64,000 nucleotides of DNA, from positions 1,054,001-1,118,000 of the forward strand of contig NZ_CP035283.1 of assembly GCF_004103755.1 (NCBI RefSeq). Direction: 5' to 3'. This DNA is from Caproiciproducens sp. NJN-50 (GTDB taxonomy: Bacteria > Bacillota > Clostridia > Oscillospirales > Acutalibacteraceae). The translations under genes and the position numbers were made by a program. Positions 27,296 to 35,881 of the stretch are shown piece by piece (position 1 is the stretch's first letter; every line of letters starts with the position of its first letter). Below the pieces are notes generated by a model, which saw nothing but the letters and a program-made list of their open reading frames with translations, was not told the DNA's origin and did no database searches.

Positions 27296-27566
27296 AAGAC
27301 TCGCCATGCTGTTTTTTGATATCGGGCTTGTCCTCGCGATGATCTCCATGGTCATCGGGCCGTTTGGAATCACAAACTGGGCGTTGACCACCGGGGTCGT
27401 CGCCTGCTTTTTTGGGATTGCTTCGCTTTGCCTCGGCTTTTTAAACTGGGACGACTGGATGCGTCCGGAGCATTCGGACGGGACATCCCTGCAACCCTCC
27501 GGGCGGGACGCGGCTGAAACGGACATGGCCGACAGCCGGGATGATCCTTTTCCTCATTCGCTTTAA
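27285..27566 (+). CDS. Small two-helix membrane protein, unknown
   Basis: 93 residues with two hydrophobic segments (about 7-27 and 34-55: LFFDIGLVLAMISMVIGPFG and TTGVVACFFGIASLCLGFL) and a polar, acidic C-terminal tail. The ATG at 27285 overlaps rsmA, and GGAG in the rsmA 3' end serves as binding site. Overlap and membrane character support a real coupled gene; no family is recognised. Confidence 0.6.
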   Translation: MSNERLAMLFFDIGLVLAMISMVIGPFGITNWALTTGVVACFFGIASLCLGFLNWDDWMRPEHSDGTSLQPSGRDAAETDMADSRDDPFPHSL

Positions 27567-27639
27567 GCATGGTTCGCGTCTGCGGTTTCGCTCCGGAGCC
27601 GGATGGCGGGACGAAGGTGCAGCGGTACGCTGCTGACGA

Positions 27640-28815
27640 TCAGTAAAGAATTGCGCCGTATTTTGCCGCCAGCGGTTCGAGAGTTTCCCGCTCGATTTGG
27701 CAGTTGGAGTCAATGATCAGCCGCCCTTGAAAATACCGCAGGGCGGCGTCCAGGACGGTCGGGCTGTCGGCGTGGACCGCGATCGGCAGCCTGGTCATGC
27801 CCCCGGCCTCGCCGAGCAGAGCCGCGTCATCCATCCCGGTCACGTCGACCAGCGCGGCGGTGACCTGCTCGTCGTCCAGATCGATCAGGTCGTCGGCGAG
27901 AGAACTTGTGCAGCGGATCGGTTCGCTGAGAACAATATCGTCGCCGAGGAAAAAAGCTTCCTGCTCAATGGCTGCGGCATCGCAGTCCGGCTCTTCCGGC
28001 AGAACCGGAGGGCCGAACTTTTTCATGACCTCCGCCAGGGCTTTCACATGCTCCGGTCCGGCGCCGATGCCCGTGCCCAGAATTCTCACGCCGGCCTCCA
28101 GAAACGGAACGGCGGCTCCGGCCAGTTCCACCGGGGTCAGATCGTCGGGTCTCAGCCGGACGGCGAACGGGACTGCGGCGTGCTGCCGTGCCCGCCGGAA
28201 CTCCTCCGCCAGCTCCGGTTCCGCGGCGCAGCTGAGGCCCACCGCGTCCGCTCCCATGGCCTGCAGGGTGATCAGCGCCGGCAGAAGGCTTCCGCCGGTC
28301 ATCGTCCGACCGTCGGAGTCGACGGAGATCAGCACGATGACGGGAAGCCCGGTTGTGCGTGCGGCGAGCAGGGCGGCCCGCAGGTCCGAAAGGGAGTGCA
28401 GACCGTCCAGAAGAAGAAAATCGGCGCCGGCTTCGTCCAGAGACCGGATCTGTTCCCGGTAGCCGTCGTAGATGTCGTCGAAGTCGGCTTCGCCGTGCGG
28501 CGGGACGAAAAGGCCGCTGGGGCCTACCGCTCCGCCGACGGGAATTCCCACGGTTCCGGCGGCGTCTTTCGCAATTTTGACAAGCTGCCGGTTCAGCCCT
28601 GGAATGTCGCGGTGCGGCAGACAGAAGCGATTCGCACAGAGCGTCGGCGCGCAGAGAGTCCGGACCCCGGCGGAAAGGGACCTGCGCAGCAGGTTCCCGG
28701 CCGGACCGGGGTGTTCGGCGAGCCACAATTCGGGCTCCGCGCCGGACGGCAGCCCGGCGGCGTGAAAATCGGGAATCGGGTCCAGAAGAAGCGGGAGCCG
28801 GTCAAGGTAGTCCAT
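27640..28815 (-). CDS. Homocysteine S-methyltransferase-like protein with altered zinc site
   Basis: 391 residues. The N-terminal two thirds follow the homocysteine S-methyltransferase barrel (APTLCANRFCLP, VGGAVGPSGLF, GADFLLLDGLHSLSDLRAAL, MTGGSLLPAL, ADAVGLSCAAEPEL). The C-terminal 90 residues resemble the first part of a MetH-type pterin-binding domain (PIAVHADSPTVLDAALRYFQGRLIIDS). In active enzymes a GGCCGT loop supplies two zinc Cys; the equivalent here appears to be ILGTGIGAGPEHV, with none. One Cys (GLSC) is kept. The conventional transfer chemistry is therefore doubtful. It is downstream of argS, 33 bp apart, in a minus-strand group with ddl. Confidence 0.72.
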   Translation of the reverse strand: MDYLDRLPLLLDPIPDFHAAGLPSGAEPELWLAEHPGPAGNLLRRSLSAGVRTLCAPTLCANRFCLPHRDIPGLNRQLVKIAKDAAGTVGIPVGGAVGPSGLFVPPHGEADFDDIYDGYREQIRSLDEAGADFLLLDGLHSLSDLRAALLAARTTGLPVIVLISVDSDGRTMTGGSLLPALITLQAMGADAVGLSCAAEPELAEEFRRARQHAAVPFAVRLRPDDLTPVELAGAAVPFLEAGVRILGTGIGAGPEHVKALAEVMKKFGPPVLPEEPDCDAAAIEQEAFFLGDDIVLSEPIRCTSSLADDLIDLDDEQVTAALVDVTGMDDAALLGEAGGMTRLPIAVHADSPTVLDAALRYFQGRLIIDSNCQIERETLEPLAAKYGAILY

Positions 28816-28848
28816 TCTTGTTTGTTTACACCTGCATTTCCAAACGGC

Positions 28849-30543
28849 TCACATGCTTTCGGGAGCCGTGATTTTAAACATCGAGAGCACGTTGCGCAGA
28901 ACCGTGGCGGTCGCGCGGCACAGAAGGAGCCGCGCCGCAGTCAGGCTCTCCGCCTCGCCCTTGACTCTGCGGGCGTTATAAAATTTGTGGAACAGCGTCG
29001 CAAGCTCGATCACGTATCTCGTGATCCGAGCGGGATCGTAGTTCTGTGCGGCGGCGATGATTTCCGAGGTGAAGGAGGCGATATGGCGGATCAGCTCGAT
29101 TTCCTCAGGGGAATTGAGCAGAGCCAGCTCCTCCTCCGTGCAGTCGCGGGGGAAAATGCCCTCCGCAGCAAGATTTTTCAGAATGCTGCAGATCCGCGCG
29201 TGTGCGTACTGAACGTAATAAACCGGGTTCTGGGAATCCTGCTGCACGGCGAGGTCCAAATCGAATTCCATCTGGGAGGTGGCCTCGCGCAGATTGAAGT
29301 AGAACCGGGCCGCGTCCACGGGAACTTCGTCCAGAAGATCGGCGAGTCCGATGGCCTTGCCGGTGCGCTTGCTCATGCGCACGACCTCGCCGCCGCGGAC
29401 CAGCCGGACCAACTGGATCAGGACGACGTCCAGCTTGCTCCCGTCGAGCCCGATGGCGTCCATCGCGCCCTTCATCCGGGCGACGTGGCCGTGATGGTCC
29501 GCGCCCCACACGTCGATGACGCGGGAAAAGCCGCGCTTCGCAAACTTATTGCGGTGGTAGGCGATGTCGGCGGCGAAATAGGTCGGGTTTCCGTTCTGGC
29601 GGACCAGGACCTCATCCTTTTCCGCGCCGAGCGCGGTCGCACGGTACCAGAGCGCGCCGTCCTTTTCGTAGGTCATGCCGCGTTCTTTCAGGATGTCGAT
29701 GGTTTCCGTGAGCTCGCCGTCCTCGTGGATGGTGCTTTCGCGGAACCAGACGTCATAAAGGATGCGGTATTTTTCCAGGTCGGTCTTCATCTTGTCGATG
29801 TTTTTCGGCAGGGCAAAGCCGACCAGCGCCATGCGGCGCTCGGCGGAGTCCGATTTCACGTAGCGGTCCCCGTTTTGTTCGGCGAACTGCTGCGCGCGGT
29901 CGCGGATGTCGTCGCCCTGGTAGCCGTCCTCCGGAAATTCAACGGCGTCTTCGCCGAGATAAATCTGCAGATAACGCGCTTCCAGCGAAGCGCCGAATTT
30001 GTCGATCTGGTTTCCCGCGTCGTTGACGTAAAATTCGCGCGTGACGTCGTATCCGGCCGCATCCAGGACGGAGGCGAGGCAGTCGCCCAGCGCGCCGCCG
30101 CGGGCGTTGCCCATGTGCATCGGCCCGGTCGGATTGGCGGAAACAAACTCCACCATGATCTTTTCTTTTTTCCCGAAATCACTGCGGCCATAGCTGTCTC
30201 CGCAGGCGATCACGTCCTTCAGCACGTCGGTGTAGAAGCCGGGCCGGAAAAAGAAATTCAGAAAACCGGGCCCCGCAATTTCGGAGCGGCCGAAATAAGT
30301 GCCGGAAAGATCGATCTTTTCCGCGATGGTTTGGGCGATTTTCCGCGGGGGCAAGTGAAAACTTTTCGCGCCGGCCATGGCGGCGTTGGTCGCCCAGTCG
30401 CCGTGCGCGCGGTCGGCCGGGACCTCGACGGTAAATTCCGGCAGGGGAGCTTCCGGCAGGGAGCCGTCTTTGACCGCTTTCTCCATAGCGGTCCGGATCG
30501 CGTCTCTCAGTTGTTCAGTTGCCTGCAGCGCTAATTTGGACAT
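28849..30543 (-). CDS. argS: Arginyl-tRNA synthetase
   Basis: Class I synthetase charging tRNA-Arg. 564 residues. An N-terminal Add-1 domain is followed by the HIGH-equivalent in SANPTGPMHMGNARGGALGD, then EFYVNDAGNQIDKF, DVWGADHHGHVARMKGA and MSKRTGKAIGLADLLDE (KMSKS-like loop), and the helical DALR anticodon domain at the end (RMKGEAESLTAARLLL region). It overlaps the DUF1934 gene by 29 bp at its 5' end, so it is translated from the same mRNA. Confidence 0.96.
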   Translation of the reverse strand: MSKLALQATEQLRDAIRTAMEKAVKDGSLPEAPLPEFTVEVPADRAHGDWATNAAMAGAKSFHLPPRKIAQTIAEKIDLSGTYFGRSEIAGPGFLNFFFRPGFYTDVLKDVIACGDSYGRSDFGKKEKIMVEFVSANPTGPMHMGNARGGALGDCLASVLDAAGYDVTREFYVNDAGNQIDKFGASLEARYLQIYLGEDAVEFPEDGYQGDDIRDRAQQFAEQNGDRYVKSDSAERRMALVGFALPKNIDKMKTDLEKYRILYDVWFRESTIHEDGELTETIDILKERGMTYEKDGALWYRATALGAEKDEVLVRQNGNPTYFAADIAYHRNKFAKRGFSRVIDVWGADHHGHVARMKGAMDAIGLDGSKLDVVLIQLVRLVRGGEVVRMSKRTGKAIGLADLLDEVPVDAARFYFNLREATSQMEFDLDLAVQQDSQNPVYYVQYAHARICSILKNLAAEGIFPRDCTEEELALLNSPEEIELIRHIASFTSEIIAAAQNYDPARITRYVIELATLFHKFYNARRVKGEAESLTAARLLLCRATATVLRNVLSMFKITAPESM

Positions 30544-30976
30544 CCTTGTTGTTTGCCTCCTTGATGGTGATGAAAATCTCGTTCTGACTCGAAAGGCTGG
30601 AATTGATGTCCAGCGTGTAGCTGACCTCCAGTTTCCCGCCCAGGTCGTTGAGTTCGGACTGAACCCGGCTGGTGAAGACGCCGATCATCATGTTGCCGAA
30701 TTCAGTGTCGTACTGGCACAGGTGGCGCTTGCCGCGCTCCAGGATCAGGCGGGTGCTGTCCTCGCCGCCGCGCATCAGCGTCACTTTGTTTCCCCCGTCA
30801 ATTTTCAGAATGGAGGTGCGCGTCCTGTTTTTGTCCTCCGAAGTATATTCTTTGTAGACAATATACCGGCTGTCGCCCCTCCGGACATAGGTGCCGAAGG
30901 TTGTCAGCTCCACTTCGCCCGTTTCATCGTCCACTCTCTGGCGGCCTTTGATCGAGATCAGATAATTCTCCTGCAT
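30515..30976 (-). CDS. DUF1934 (YwiB-like) protein
   Basis: 153 residues, beta-rich. It matches the Firmicutes YwiB/DUF1934 calycin-like family, commonly found beside argS. Recognisable stretches are YLISIKGRQ, ELTTFGTYVRRGDSRYIVYKEY, LERGKRHLCQYDT and GGKLEVSYTLDINSSLSSQNE. The start ATG follows AGGAGTGC. The 3' end overlaps argS. Biochemical role unknown; the constant linkage to argS suggests a housekeeping function. Confidence 0.85.
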   Translation of the reverse strand: MQENYLISIKGRQRVDDETGEVELTTFGTYVRRGDSRYIVYKEYTSEDKNRTRTSILKIDGGNKVTLMRGGEDSTRLILERGKRHLCQYDTEFGNMMIGVFTSRVQSELNDLGGKLEVSYTLDINSSLSSQNEIFITIKEANNKDVQISAAGN

Positions 30977-31053
30977 TCCAGCACTCCTAATAAATATGTT
31001 GTGATATGCTTCCGGCGCGGATTCCGGGAGGCGGCGCCGGATAACAAGTGGAA

Positions 31054-32121
31054 TTAAGCTTTTTCCAGAGCCAGGTCGATCAGTCGGTCCAACAGCCCGC
31101 CGTAGGGAAGGCCGGAGGCCTCCCAGAGCTTTGGGTACATGCTGATCGGAGTAAAGCCGGGAATGGTGTTCAGCTCATTGAGAAGGATCTCCGTATGGTT
31201 GCGCACAAAAAAGTCCACGCGGGCGAATCCGCGGCAGCCCAGCGTGCGGTAAGCTCTGACGGCGATGGAGCGCATTTCCTCCGAAACCTCTTCGGACAGG
31301 TGTGCCGGAATGTACAGCTTCGATTTGCCGGACTTGTATTTGTCGTCGTAATCGTAAAACGCGGCTGACGCGGCGATTTCTCCCACCATGGGAGCGGCCT
31401 CGGCCGCGTCGTTGCCCAGGACCGCGCATTCGACCTCCTGGCCGATCACGGCTTCCTCCACCAGGATCTTTTCCCCTTCGGTGGCTGCAAGCCGGATGGC
31501 GGCGTCCAGTTCCTCTTCGCTGCTGACGCGGCTGACGCCCACGGAAGACCCGGAGCCGGCCGGCTTGACAAAGACCGGATATCCGAGCCTCGCCCCGATT
31601 TTGATGCGGACCTTTTCAGGATGTTCCAGATAGCGCGGATAATAGAACCAGAGATACTGTGCCTGCCTGATGCCGACGCCGGCCAGAAGCGTGTGGGTGA
31701 CCGCCTTATCCATGCAGAGGGCGGAACTCAGGGTCCCGCAGCCGACGAACGGCAGGCCGGAGAGCTGCAGAAGGCCCTGTATGGTGCCGTCTTCTCCATT
31801 TTTGCCGTGAAGCACCGGGAAAACGCAGTCGACCGGCAAAATTTCAGTCTGATCCCTGCCGACGACGACGATCCCGCCGACGCTCCGGTCCGGGGACAGA
31901 AAAGCGGGACGATTCCGTTCGTCTTTTTCCCATTTGCCGTCCGGGATGGAATCCGTCGGACCTTCGTACAGGAACCACCGCCCGTCTTTGGTAATTCCGA
32001 TGCGGTAAATCTCATATCTGTCCTCGGAAAGATTGTTTATAACGGAATACGCGGAAACGCGGGATACCTCGTGTTCTGGGGAACAGCCGCCGAACAGGAC
32101 GGCGATTTTTTTTCGATTCAT
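31054..32121 (-). CDS. ddl: D-alanine--D-alanine ligase
   Basis: ATP-grasp enzyme making the D-Ala-D-Ala dipeptide for peptidoglycan. 355 residues. Motifs are VLFGGCSPEHEVSRVSA, HGKNGEDGTIQGLLQLSGLPFVG, KPAGSGSSVGVSRV, DYDDKYKSGKSKLYIPA (omega loop) and LNELNTIPGFTPISMYPKLW. The loop resembles normal Ddl rather than known lactate-specific Van ligases, but specificity is not proven. The ATG at 32121 has AAGGAGGTT upstream; the frame is open further 5'. It is the first gene of the minus-strand group ahead of DUF1934 and argS. Confidence 0.93.
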   Translation of the reverse strand: MNRKKIAVLFGGCSPEHEVSRVSAYSVINNLSEDRYEIYRIGITKDGRWFLYEGPTDSIPDGKWEKDERNRPAFLSPDRSVGGIVVVGRDQTEILPVDCVFPVLHGKNGEDGTIQGLLQLSGLPFVGCGTLSSALCMDKAVTHTLLAGVGIRQAQYLWFYYPRYLEHPEKVRIKIGARLGYPVFVKPAGSGSSVGVSRVSSEEELDAAIRLAATEGEKILVEEAVIGQEVECAVLGNDAAEAAPMVGEIAASAAFYDYDDKYKSGKSKLYIPAHLSEEVSEEMRSIAVRAYRTLGCRGFARVDFFVRNHTEILLNELNTIPGFTPISMYPKLWEASGLPYGGLLDRLIDLALEKA

Positions 32122-32278
32122 TGTTAACCTCCTTGCAGCGTCCGCTTGTGGAAGTGCGGAGCAGCGTAATGGAAGCGGGCTTTTTGAAAACAGAATACTA
32201 CAAATACATATGATAGCACAACGCCGCTCCGCACGCAATTGCCTATTTGGGGAAATCTTCGGCCCGTAAAATTGTATG

Positions 32279-32307
32279 GTGACAAAAAAATGTTTATGTA
32301 GTATAAT
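32279..32307 (+). promoter_or_regulatory. Promoter for the gene at 32372
   Basis: GTGACA, 17-bp spacer, TATAAT, 65 bp upstream of the start, in the divergent region with ddl. Confidence 0.7.
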
Positions 32308-32371
32308 CTAGTATAATTACTGTCTTTAGACAGAAAATGGAACGGAACGTTTTAAGATTCGGGAGTGAACC

Positions 32372-33163
32372 ATGATGGATCAGAAAGTATTTGAAATGGT
32401 GGCGGGCGGCGTGGAAGCCGCGCTGAACGGGCAGGGATACCGCCGGGCGGAAAACAAGGCGCAGGAAGACGGGCGGGAAGTTTATCTTCTTGGGGAATCG
32501 GTTGCCTACAGCGTCCTGTACCAGGAAAGCGCCAAACGCTTTGTTCTCCGGACCTGCGAAATGGACGGCGAAGAGCCGGACGGCAAGTGGAAATCCCTTT
32601 CCACATGGCTTTATGACCCGGATACCGATACTCCGGCTCAGGCGCAGAGCATTGCCGATGATTTTACTGAGACTCTGACCGGGCCGAAACAGACGGCGGC
32701 GGCCAAGGCGCGTAAGAAACGCAAGAAGGACGACGACAATAACGCCGACCCTGTATTCTTTTTCAACCGTTTTGTCGGCCTGTTTCCGGAACTGAAGGAG
32801 GAGCTGAACGCGGAACGATCGGTTTACGGTGATGTCCGCGCGGTCACGTTTGCCAGGGAGCGGCTCCTGCCGAAAATCAATGCCCTTGTGAACAACCCGG
32901 CTGAAAAGGACCGGACCGCACGATGCTGCCAGCTGCTGAACGACCTTTATCTCGCCGGGGATATGGACGTCCGCTCCATCATTACCATTGTGATCCTGAA
33001 CGGAATCGAAGGCGGGTCGGCCGTCGAAACCGTCCGTTCCCAACTGGGAGAAGACCTGCTGAAAAGCTATAAGGCGGGCCTGAAGATGAAGGGCAAAAAA
33101 GTAAAACCGGAGAAAAAGCAGAAAAAGAAAAAGTTTATGGCGGATACTCTGCTCAACCGCTGA
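32372..33163 (+). CDS. Conserved hypothetical cytosolic protein
   Basis: 263 residues, no signal or membrane segment. The N-terminal 110 residues look like an alpha/beta module (VFEMVAGGVEAALNGQGYRR, YSVLYQESAKRFVLRTCEM). A Lys/Asp-rich linker (KARKKRKKDDDNN) and an all-helical domain follow, ending in a very Lys-rich tail (KGKKVKPEKKQKKKKFM) that could contact RNA. It has its own promoter and GGGAG before the ATG. It lies upstream of rpmG-secE-nusG. No function recognised. Confidence 0.75.
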   Translation: MMDQKVFEMVAGGVEAALNGQGYRRAENKAQEDGREVYLLGESVAYSVLYQESAKRFVLRTCEMDGEEPDGKWKSLSTWLYDPDTDTPAQAQSIADDFTETLTGPKQTAAAKARKKRKKDDDNNADPVFFFNRFVGLFPELKEELNAERSVYGDVRAVTFARERLLPKINALVNNPAEKDRTARCCQLLNDLYLAGDMDVRSIITIVILNGIEGGSAVETVRSQLGEDLLKSYKAGLKMKGKKVKPEKKQKKKKFMADTLLNR

Positions 33164-33249
33164 CTTGTTTCCACAGGGCGCTTTTTACAGGCGTCCTGCG
33201 GGCCCTGACAGGAAAATTCCGTTAAATCAAGAAAATCCTGCGAAAAAAC

Positions 33250-33278
33250 TTGACAGGGAAACGACTGTGTGCTATGAT
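33250..33278 (+). promoter_or_regulatory. Promoter of rpmG-secE-nusG
   Basis: TTGACA, 17-bp spacer, TATGAT, about 110 bp upstream of rpmG. Confidence 0.75.
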
Positions 33279-33388
33279 GTTTATACCTCGATAAAGGGGT
33301 TATTTTTTTGTGCCCGTTTATTTTGAGGGAGGCCGAAGCCCTTTTCATAGGGCTGAAAAATTTTTTCCGTACAGCGGGAGGTGCCGTC

Positions 33389-33538
33389 ATGAGGACCAAG
33401 GTAACGTTAGCCTGCACAGAATGCAAACAGCGCAATTACAACACCATGAAGAACAAGAAAAATGATCCGGACAGGCTTGAGATGACCAAGTACTGCAGGT
33501 TCTGCAGGAAACATACGCTTCACAGAGAAACGAAGTAA
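33389..33538 (+). CDS. rpmG: 50S ribosomal protein L33
   Basis: 49 residues. It has both zinc-ribbon Cys pairs (CTECKQRNY and YCRFCRKHTLHRE), so it is the zinc-binding (C+) form. The upstream in-frame region is leader; GGGAGG lies before the ATG at 33389. First gene of the rpmG-secE-nusG group. Confidence 0.95.
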   Translation: MRTKVTLACTECKQRNYNTMKNKKNDPDRLEMTKYCRFCRKHTLHRETK

Positions 33539-33563
33539 TCCGGACGGAGGGACAAAAGAAATT

Positions 33564-33800
33564 ATGGCCGATAAAAGTGAAAAGAAAGAAAACTTTTTTG
33601 CCAGAACAGGGAAAAGCGTCTCCAAATTCTTTCGCGAAACGAAAAGCGAAGCCAAGAAGATGGTCTGGCCCACTCCTCGCTCCGTATTCAAGAACACCGG
33701 CGTCGTTCTGGCCACCATTATCGTCATTGGACTGTTTGTTTTCGGGCTGGATACGCTGCTGGTCAACCTGCTCGGGCTGATTATGAATGTCGCGGGCTGA
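33564..33800 (+). CDS. secE: Preprotein translocase subunit SecE
   Basis: 78 residues, the single-helix SecE form. An amphipathic helix with SKFFRETKSEAKKMVWPT is followed by one transmembrane helix (VVLATIIVIGLFVFGLDTLLV). It clamps SecY in the export channel. GGAGGG precedes the ATG; it lies between rpmG and nusG as is usual. Confidence 0.95.
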   Translation: MADKSEKKENFFARTGKSVSKFFRETKSEAKKMVWPTPRSVFKNTGVVLATIIVIGLFVFGLDTLLVNLLGLIMNVAG

Positions 33801-33851
33801 TGGAAGGACGTCGCAAAGTAAAAGTAATGAAAAGAAGCGGAGGGGTTTTCT

Positions 33852-34373
33852 TTGCCAGAGGAAGCTAAGTGGTATGTGGTTCATACTTATTCCGGCTATG
33901 AAAACAAGGTAGCCTCCAATCTTGAAAAAACGGTGGAGAACCGCCAGCTTCACGACCTGATCCAGCAGATTCTGGTCCCGACCGAAACCGTCACCGAAAT
34001 CAAGGATGACAAAAAGCGCGATGTGGAGCGGAAGATCTTCCCGGGCTACGTCCTTGTGAAGATGATCTTAACCGATGAATCCTGGTATGTGGTGCGGAAT
34101 ATCCGCGGCTGCACGGGATTCGTGGGGCCCTCCTCCAAACCGATTCCTCTGACGGACGAGGAAGTGGCGAGGCTTGGCGTTGAAAAGAAAGAGATTGAGG
34201 TTTCTTACGATGTCGGCGATTCCGTCCAGATTATCGACGGGCCCCTCGAAGGGTTTGTCGGCGTTGTGGAAGAGGTCGACAAGGAAAAGAACCGGGTCCG
34301 CGTCACGGTTTCAATGTTCGGACGCGAAACGCCGGTCGAGCTTGAGCTGAATCAGGCCCAGGCCATGGAATGA
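33852..34373 (+). CDS. nusG: Transcription termination/antitermination protein NusG
   Basis: 173 residues. The NGN domain starts KWYVVHTYSGYENKVASNL, with FPGYVLVKM and RNIRGCTGFVG. The C-terminal KOW domain is VGDSVQIIDGPLEGFVGVVEEV. It binds RNA polymerase and couples transcription with translation. The start is TTG at 33852 with GGAGG 8 nt upstream. Confidence 0.96.
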   Translation: MPEEAKWYVVHTYSGYENKVASNLEKTVENRQLHDLIQQILVPTETVTEIKDDKKRDVERKIFPGYVLVKMILTDESWYVVRNIRGCTGFVGPSSKPIPLTDEEVARLGVEKKEIEVSYDVGDSVQIIDGPLEGFVGVVEEVDKEKNRVRVTVSMFGRETPVELELNQAQAME

Positions 34374-34389
34374 TTTTATTTGGGTAATA

Positions 34390-34464
34390 AGCGGAGGAAT
34401 CCGCTGTTATGAGGGGGCAGCGCCCCTGTGGGAGGGACGGCAGAGCCGTTCCGCCATCGACCAC
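34390..34464 (+). promoter_or_regulatory. Structured leader between nusG and rplK
   Basis: Three small hairpins in a row: 34390-34405 (AGCGG/CCGCT), 34413-34426 (GGGGC/GCCCC), and 34428-34464, where GTGG pairs with CCAC around an inner 5-bp hairpin. Such a leader fits r-protein (L1/L11) autoregulation, but the assignment is by position and shape only. Confidence 0.45.
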
Positions 34465-34485
34465 GAATTTTGGAGGTGCAGTAAA

Positions 34486-34911
34486 ATGGCTCAGAAGGTT
34501 ACGGGCTTTATCAAGCTCCAGATACCTGCCGGCAAAGCTACGCCGGCGCCGCCGGTGGGACCCGCGCTCGGTCAGCACGGCGTCAACATCATGGCGTTTA
34601 CGAAGGAATTCAACGAGCGTACCAAAGGCGAGGCGGGAATGATTATTCCCGTGATTATCACGGTGTACGCCGACCGCTCGTTTACGTTTATCACTAAAAC
34701 GCCGCCGGCCGCGGTCCTGATCAAAAAGGCATGCGGAATTGAAAAGGCTTCCGGTCAGCCGAACAAAACCAAGGTGGCGAAAATTACCCGTGAACAGATC
34801 CGCAAGATCGCTGAAACCAAAATGCCCGACCTGAACGCGGCTTCCATTGAAACGGCCATGAGCATGGTCGCCGGAACCGCGCGCAGCATGGGCGTGGAAG
34901 TCGCGGACTGA
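34486..34911 (+). CDS. rplK: 50S ribosomal protein L11
   Basis: 141 residues. It shows the L11 N-terminus (VTGFIKLQIPAGKATPAPPV and GPALGQHGVNIMAFTKEFN) and the C-terminal rRNA-binding domain ending SIETAMSMVAGTARSMGVEV. GGAGGTG precedes the ATG. It forms the GTPase-associated centre with L10 and L7/L12, encoded just downstream. Confidence 0.97.
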   Translation: MAQKVTGFIKLQIPAGKATPAPPVGPALGQHGVNIMAFTKEFNERTKGEAGMIIPVIITVYADRSFTFITKTPPAAVLIKKACGIEKASGQPNKTKVAKITREQIRKIAETKMPDLNAASIETAMSMVAGTARSMGVEVAD

Positions 34912-34973
34912 ATGAAAGCCCGGGTGGGAGGAAACAGGAATCCGATTTTACCACTTCACAGGGAGGATAACCA

Positions 34974-35669
34974 ATGAAACACGGAAAAAAATACAACAAC
35001 AGCGCAAAGCTGATTGACCGTTCCAGCCTTTACGAAACCGCCGAGGCTCTTGATCTTTGCGTCAAGACCGGCACGGCGAAATTCGATGAAAGCGTCGAAG
35101 TCCACGTCAAGCTCGGCGTGGACAGCCGCCATGCGGACCAGCAGGTCCGCGGCGCCATCGTCCTTCCGAACGGAACAGGCAAGACCGTCCGCGTTCTCGC
35201 GCTGTGCAAAGGCGACGCGGCGAAGGAGGCCGAAGCGGCCGGGGCCGATTACGTCGGCGCGGAGGAATATGTTCAGAAAATCCAGAGTGAGAACTGGATG
35301 GATTTCGACGTTCTGGTCACTACGCCCGATATGATGGGTCAGGTCGGCCGCCTTGGTAAAATTCTCGGCCCGCGCGGCCTGATGCCGAACCCGAAGGCAG
35401 GCACCGTGACGCGCGAAATCGGCAAGGCCATCAATGAGGCCAAAGCCGGCAAGATCGAGTACCGCCTCGACAAATCCAATATTATTCACTGTGTCATCGG
35501 CAAGGTTTCGTTCGGCGGGGATAAGCTGCGCGAAAACTTCGATGCTCTGCTCGGCGCGATCGTCAAGGCAAAGCCGGCCGCGGCAAAAGGGCAGTATATC
35601 AGGTCCTGCGTTGTCGCGTCCACGATGGGACCCGGCGTCAAGATTAACCCGAACAAATTCGGCGCTTAA
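34974..35669 (+). CDS. rplA: 50S ribosomal protein L1
   Basis: 231 residues. L1 signatures are YNNSAKLIDRSSLYETAEAL, FDESVEVHVKLGVDSRHADQ, and the family pattern LGPRGLMPNPKAGTVT. GGGAGG precedes the ATG. It binds 23S rRNA at the L1 stalk and often represses its own operon by binding the leader. Confidence 0.97.
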   Translation: MKHGKKYNNSAKLIDRSSLYETAEALDLCVKTGTAKFDESVEVHVKLGVDSRHADQQVRGAIVLPNGTGKTVRVLALCKGDAAKEAEAAGADYVGAEEYVQKIQSENWMDFDVLVTTPDMMGQVGRLGKILGPRGLMPNPKAGTVTREIGKAINEAKAGKIEYRLDKSNIIHCVIGKVSFGGDKLRENFDALLGAIVKAKPAAAKGQYIRSCVVASTMGPGVKINPNKFGA

Positions 35670-35674
35670 TTTAG

Positions 35675-35703
35675 TTGACATTTACTGCTTTTTCTGTTAT
35701 AAT
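35675..35703 (+). promoter_or_regulatory. Promoter of rplJ-rplL
   Basis: TTGACA, 17-bp spacer, TATAAT, directly after the rplA stop. It gives the L10-L7/L12 pair its own transcript with a regulated leader. Confidence 0.8.
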
Positions 35704-35709
35704 AATCAA

Positions 35710-35842
35710 AACAATAGTTTTTCTTTATTCAAAGACAGCAGGCGCTGTACGCTTAATGGATTTTCCAGCCTGCCGAGAATAAGGTTCGATATGCATTTGT
35801 GTGTTGAAAGCCTTTTCTGCGGCAGCGGAAAAGGCTTTTTAC
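35710..35842 (+). promoter_or_regulatory. L10 leader (autoregulatory r-protein leader) with attenuator
   Basis: Leader between the promoter and rplJ. A GCAGGCG/CCTGCCGA pairing region at about 35739-35776 resembles the L10(L12)4-binding kink-turn leader of Firmicutes. It is followed by an attenuator hairpin at 35809-35836 (AGCCTTTTCTGC with GCGGAAAAGGCT) and TTTTT. Excess L10 complex would favour termination. Confidence 0.75.
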
Positions 35843-35881
35843 GTTCTGCGCGGAAACTGAACCAAACGGAGGTGAATTTGT

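Noticed and set aside
27697..30534. Very long plus-strand open frame (945 codons) opposite argS and the methyltransferase-like gene
   Set aside because: It is a codon-structure shadow of two clearly recognised minus-strand genes; its own translation is rich in Arg, Gly and His and matches nothing.
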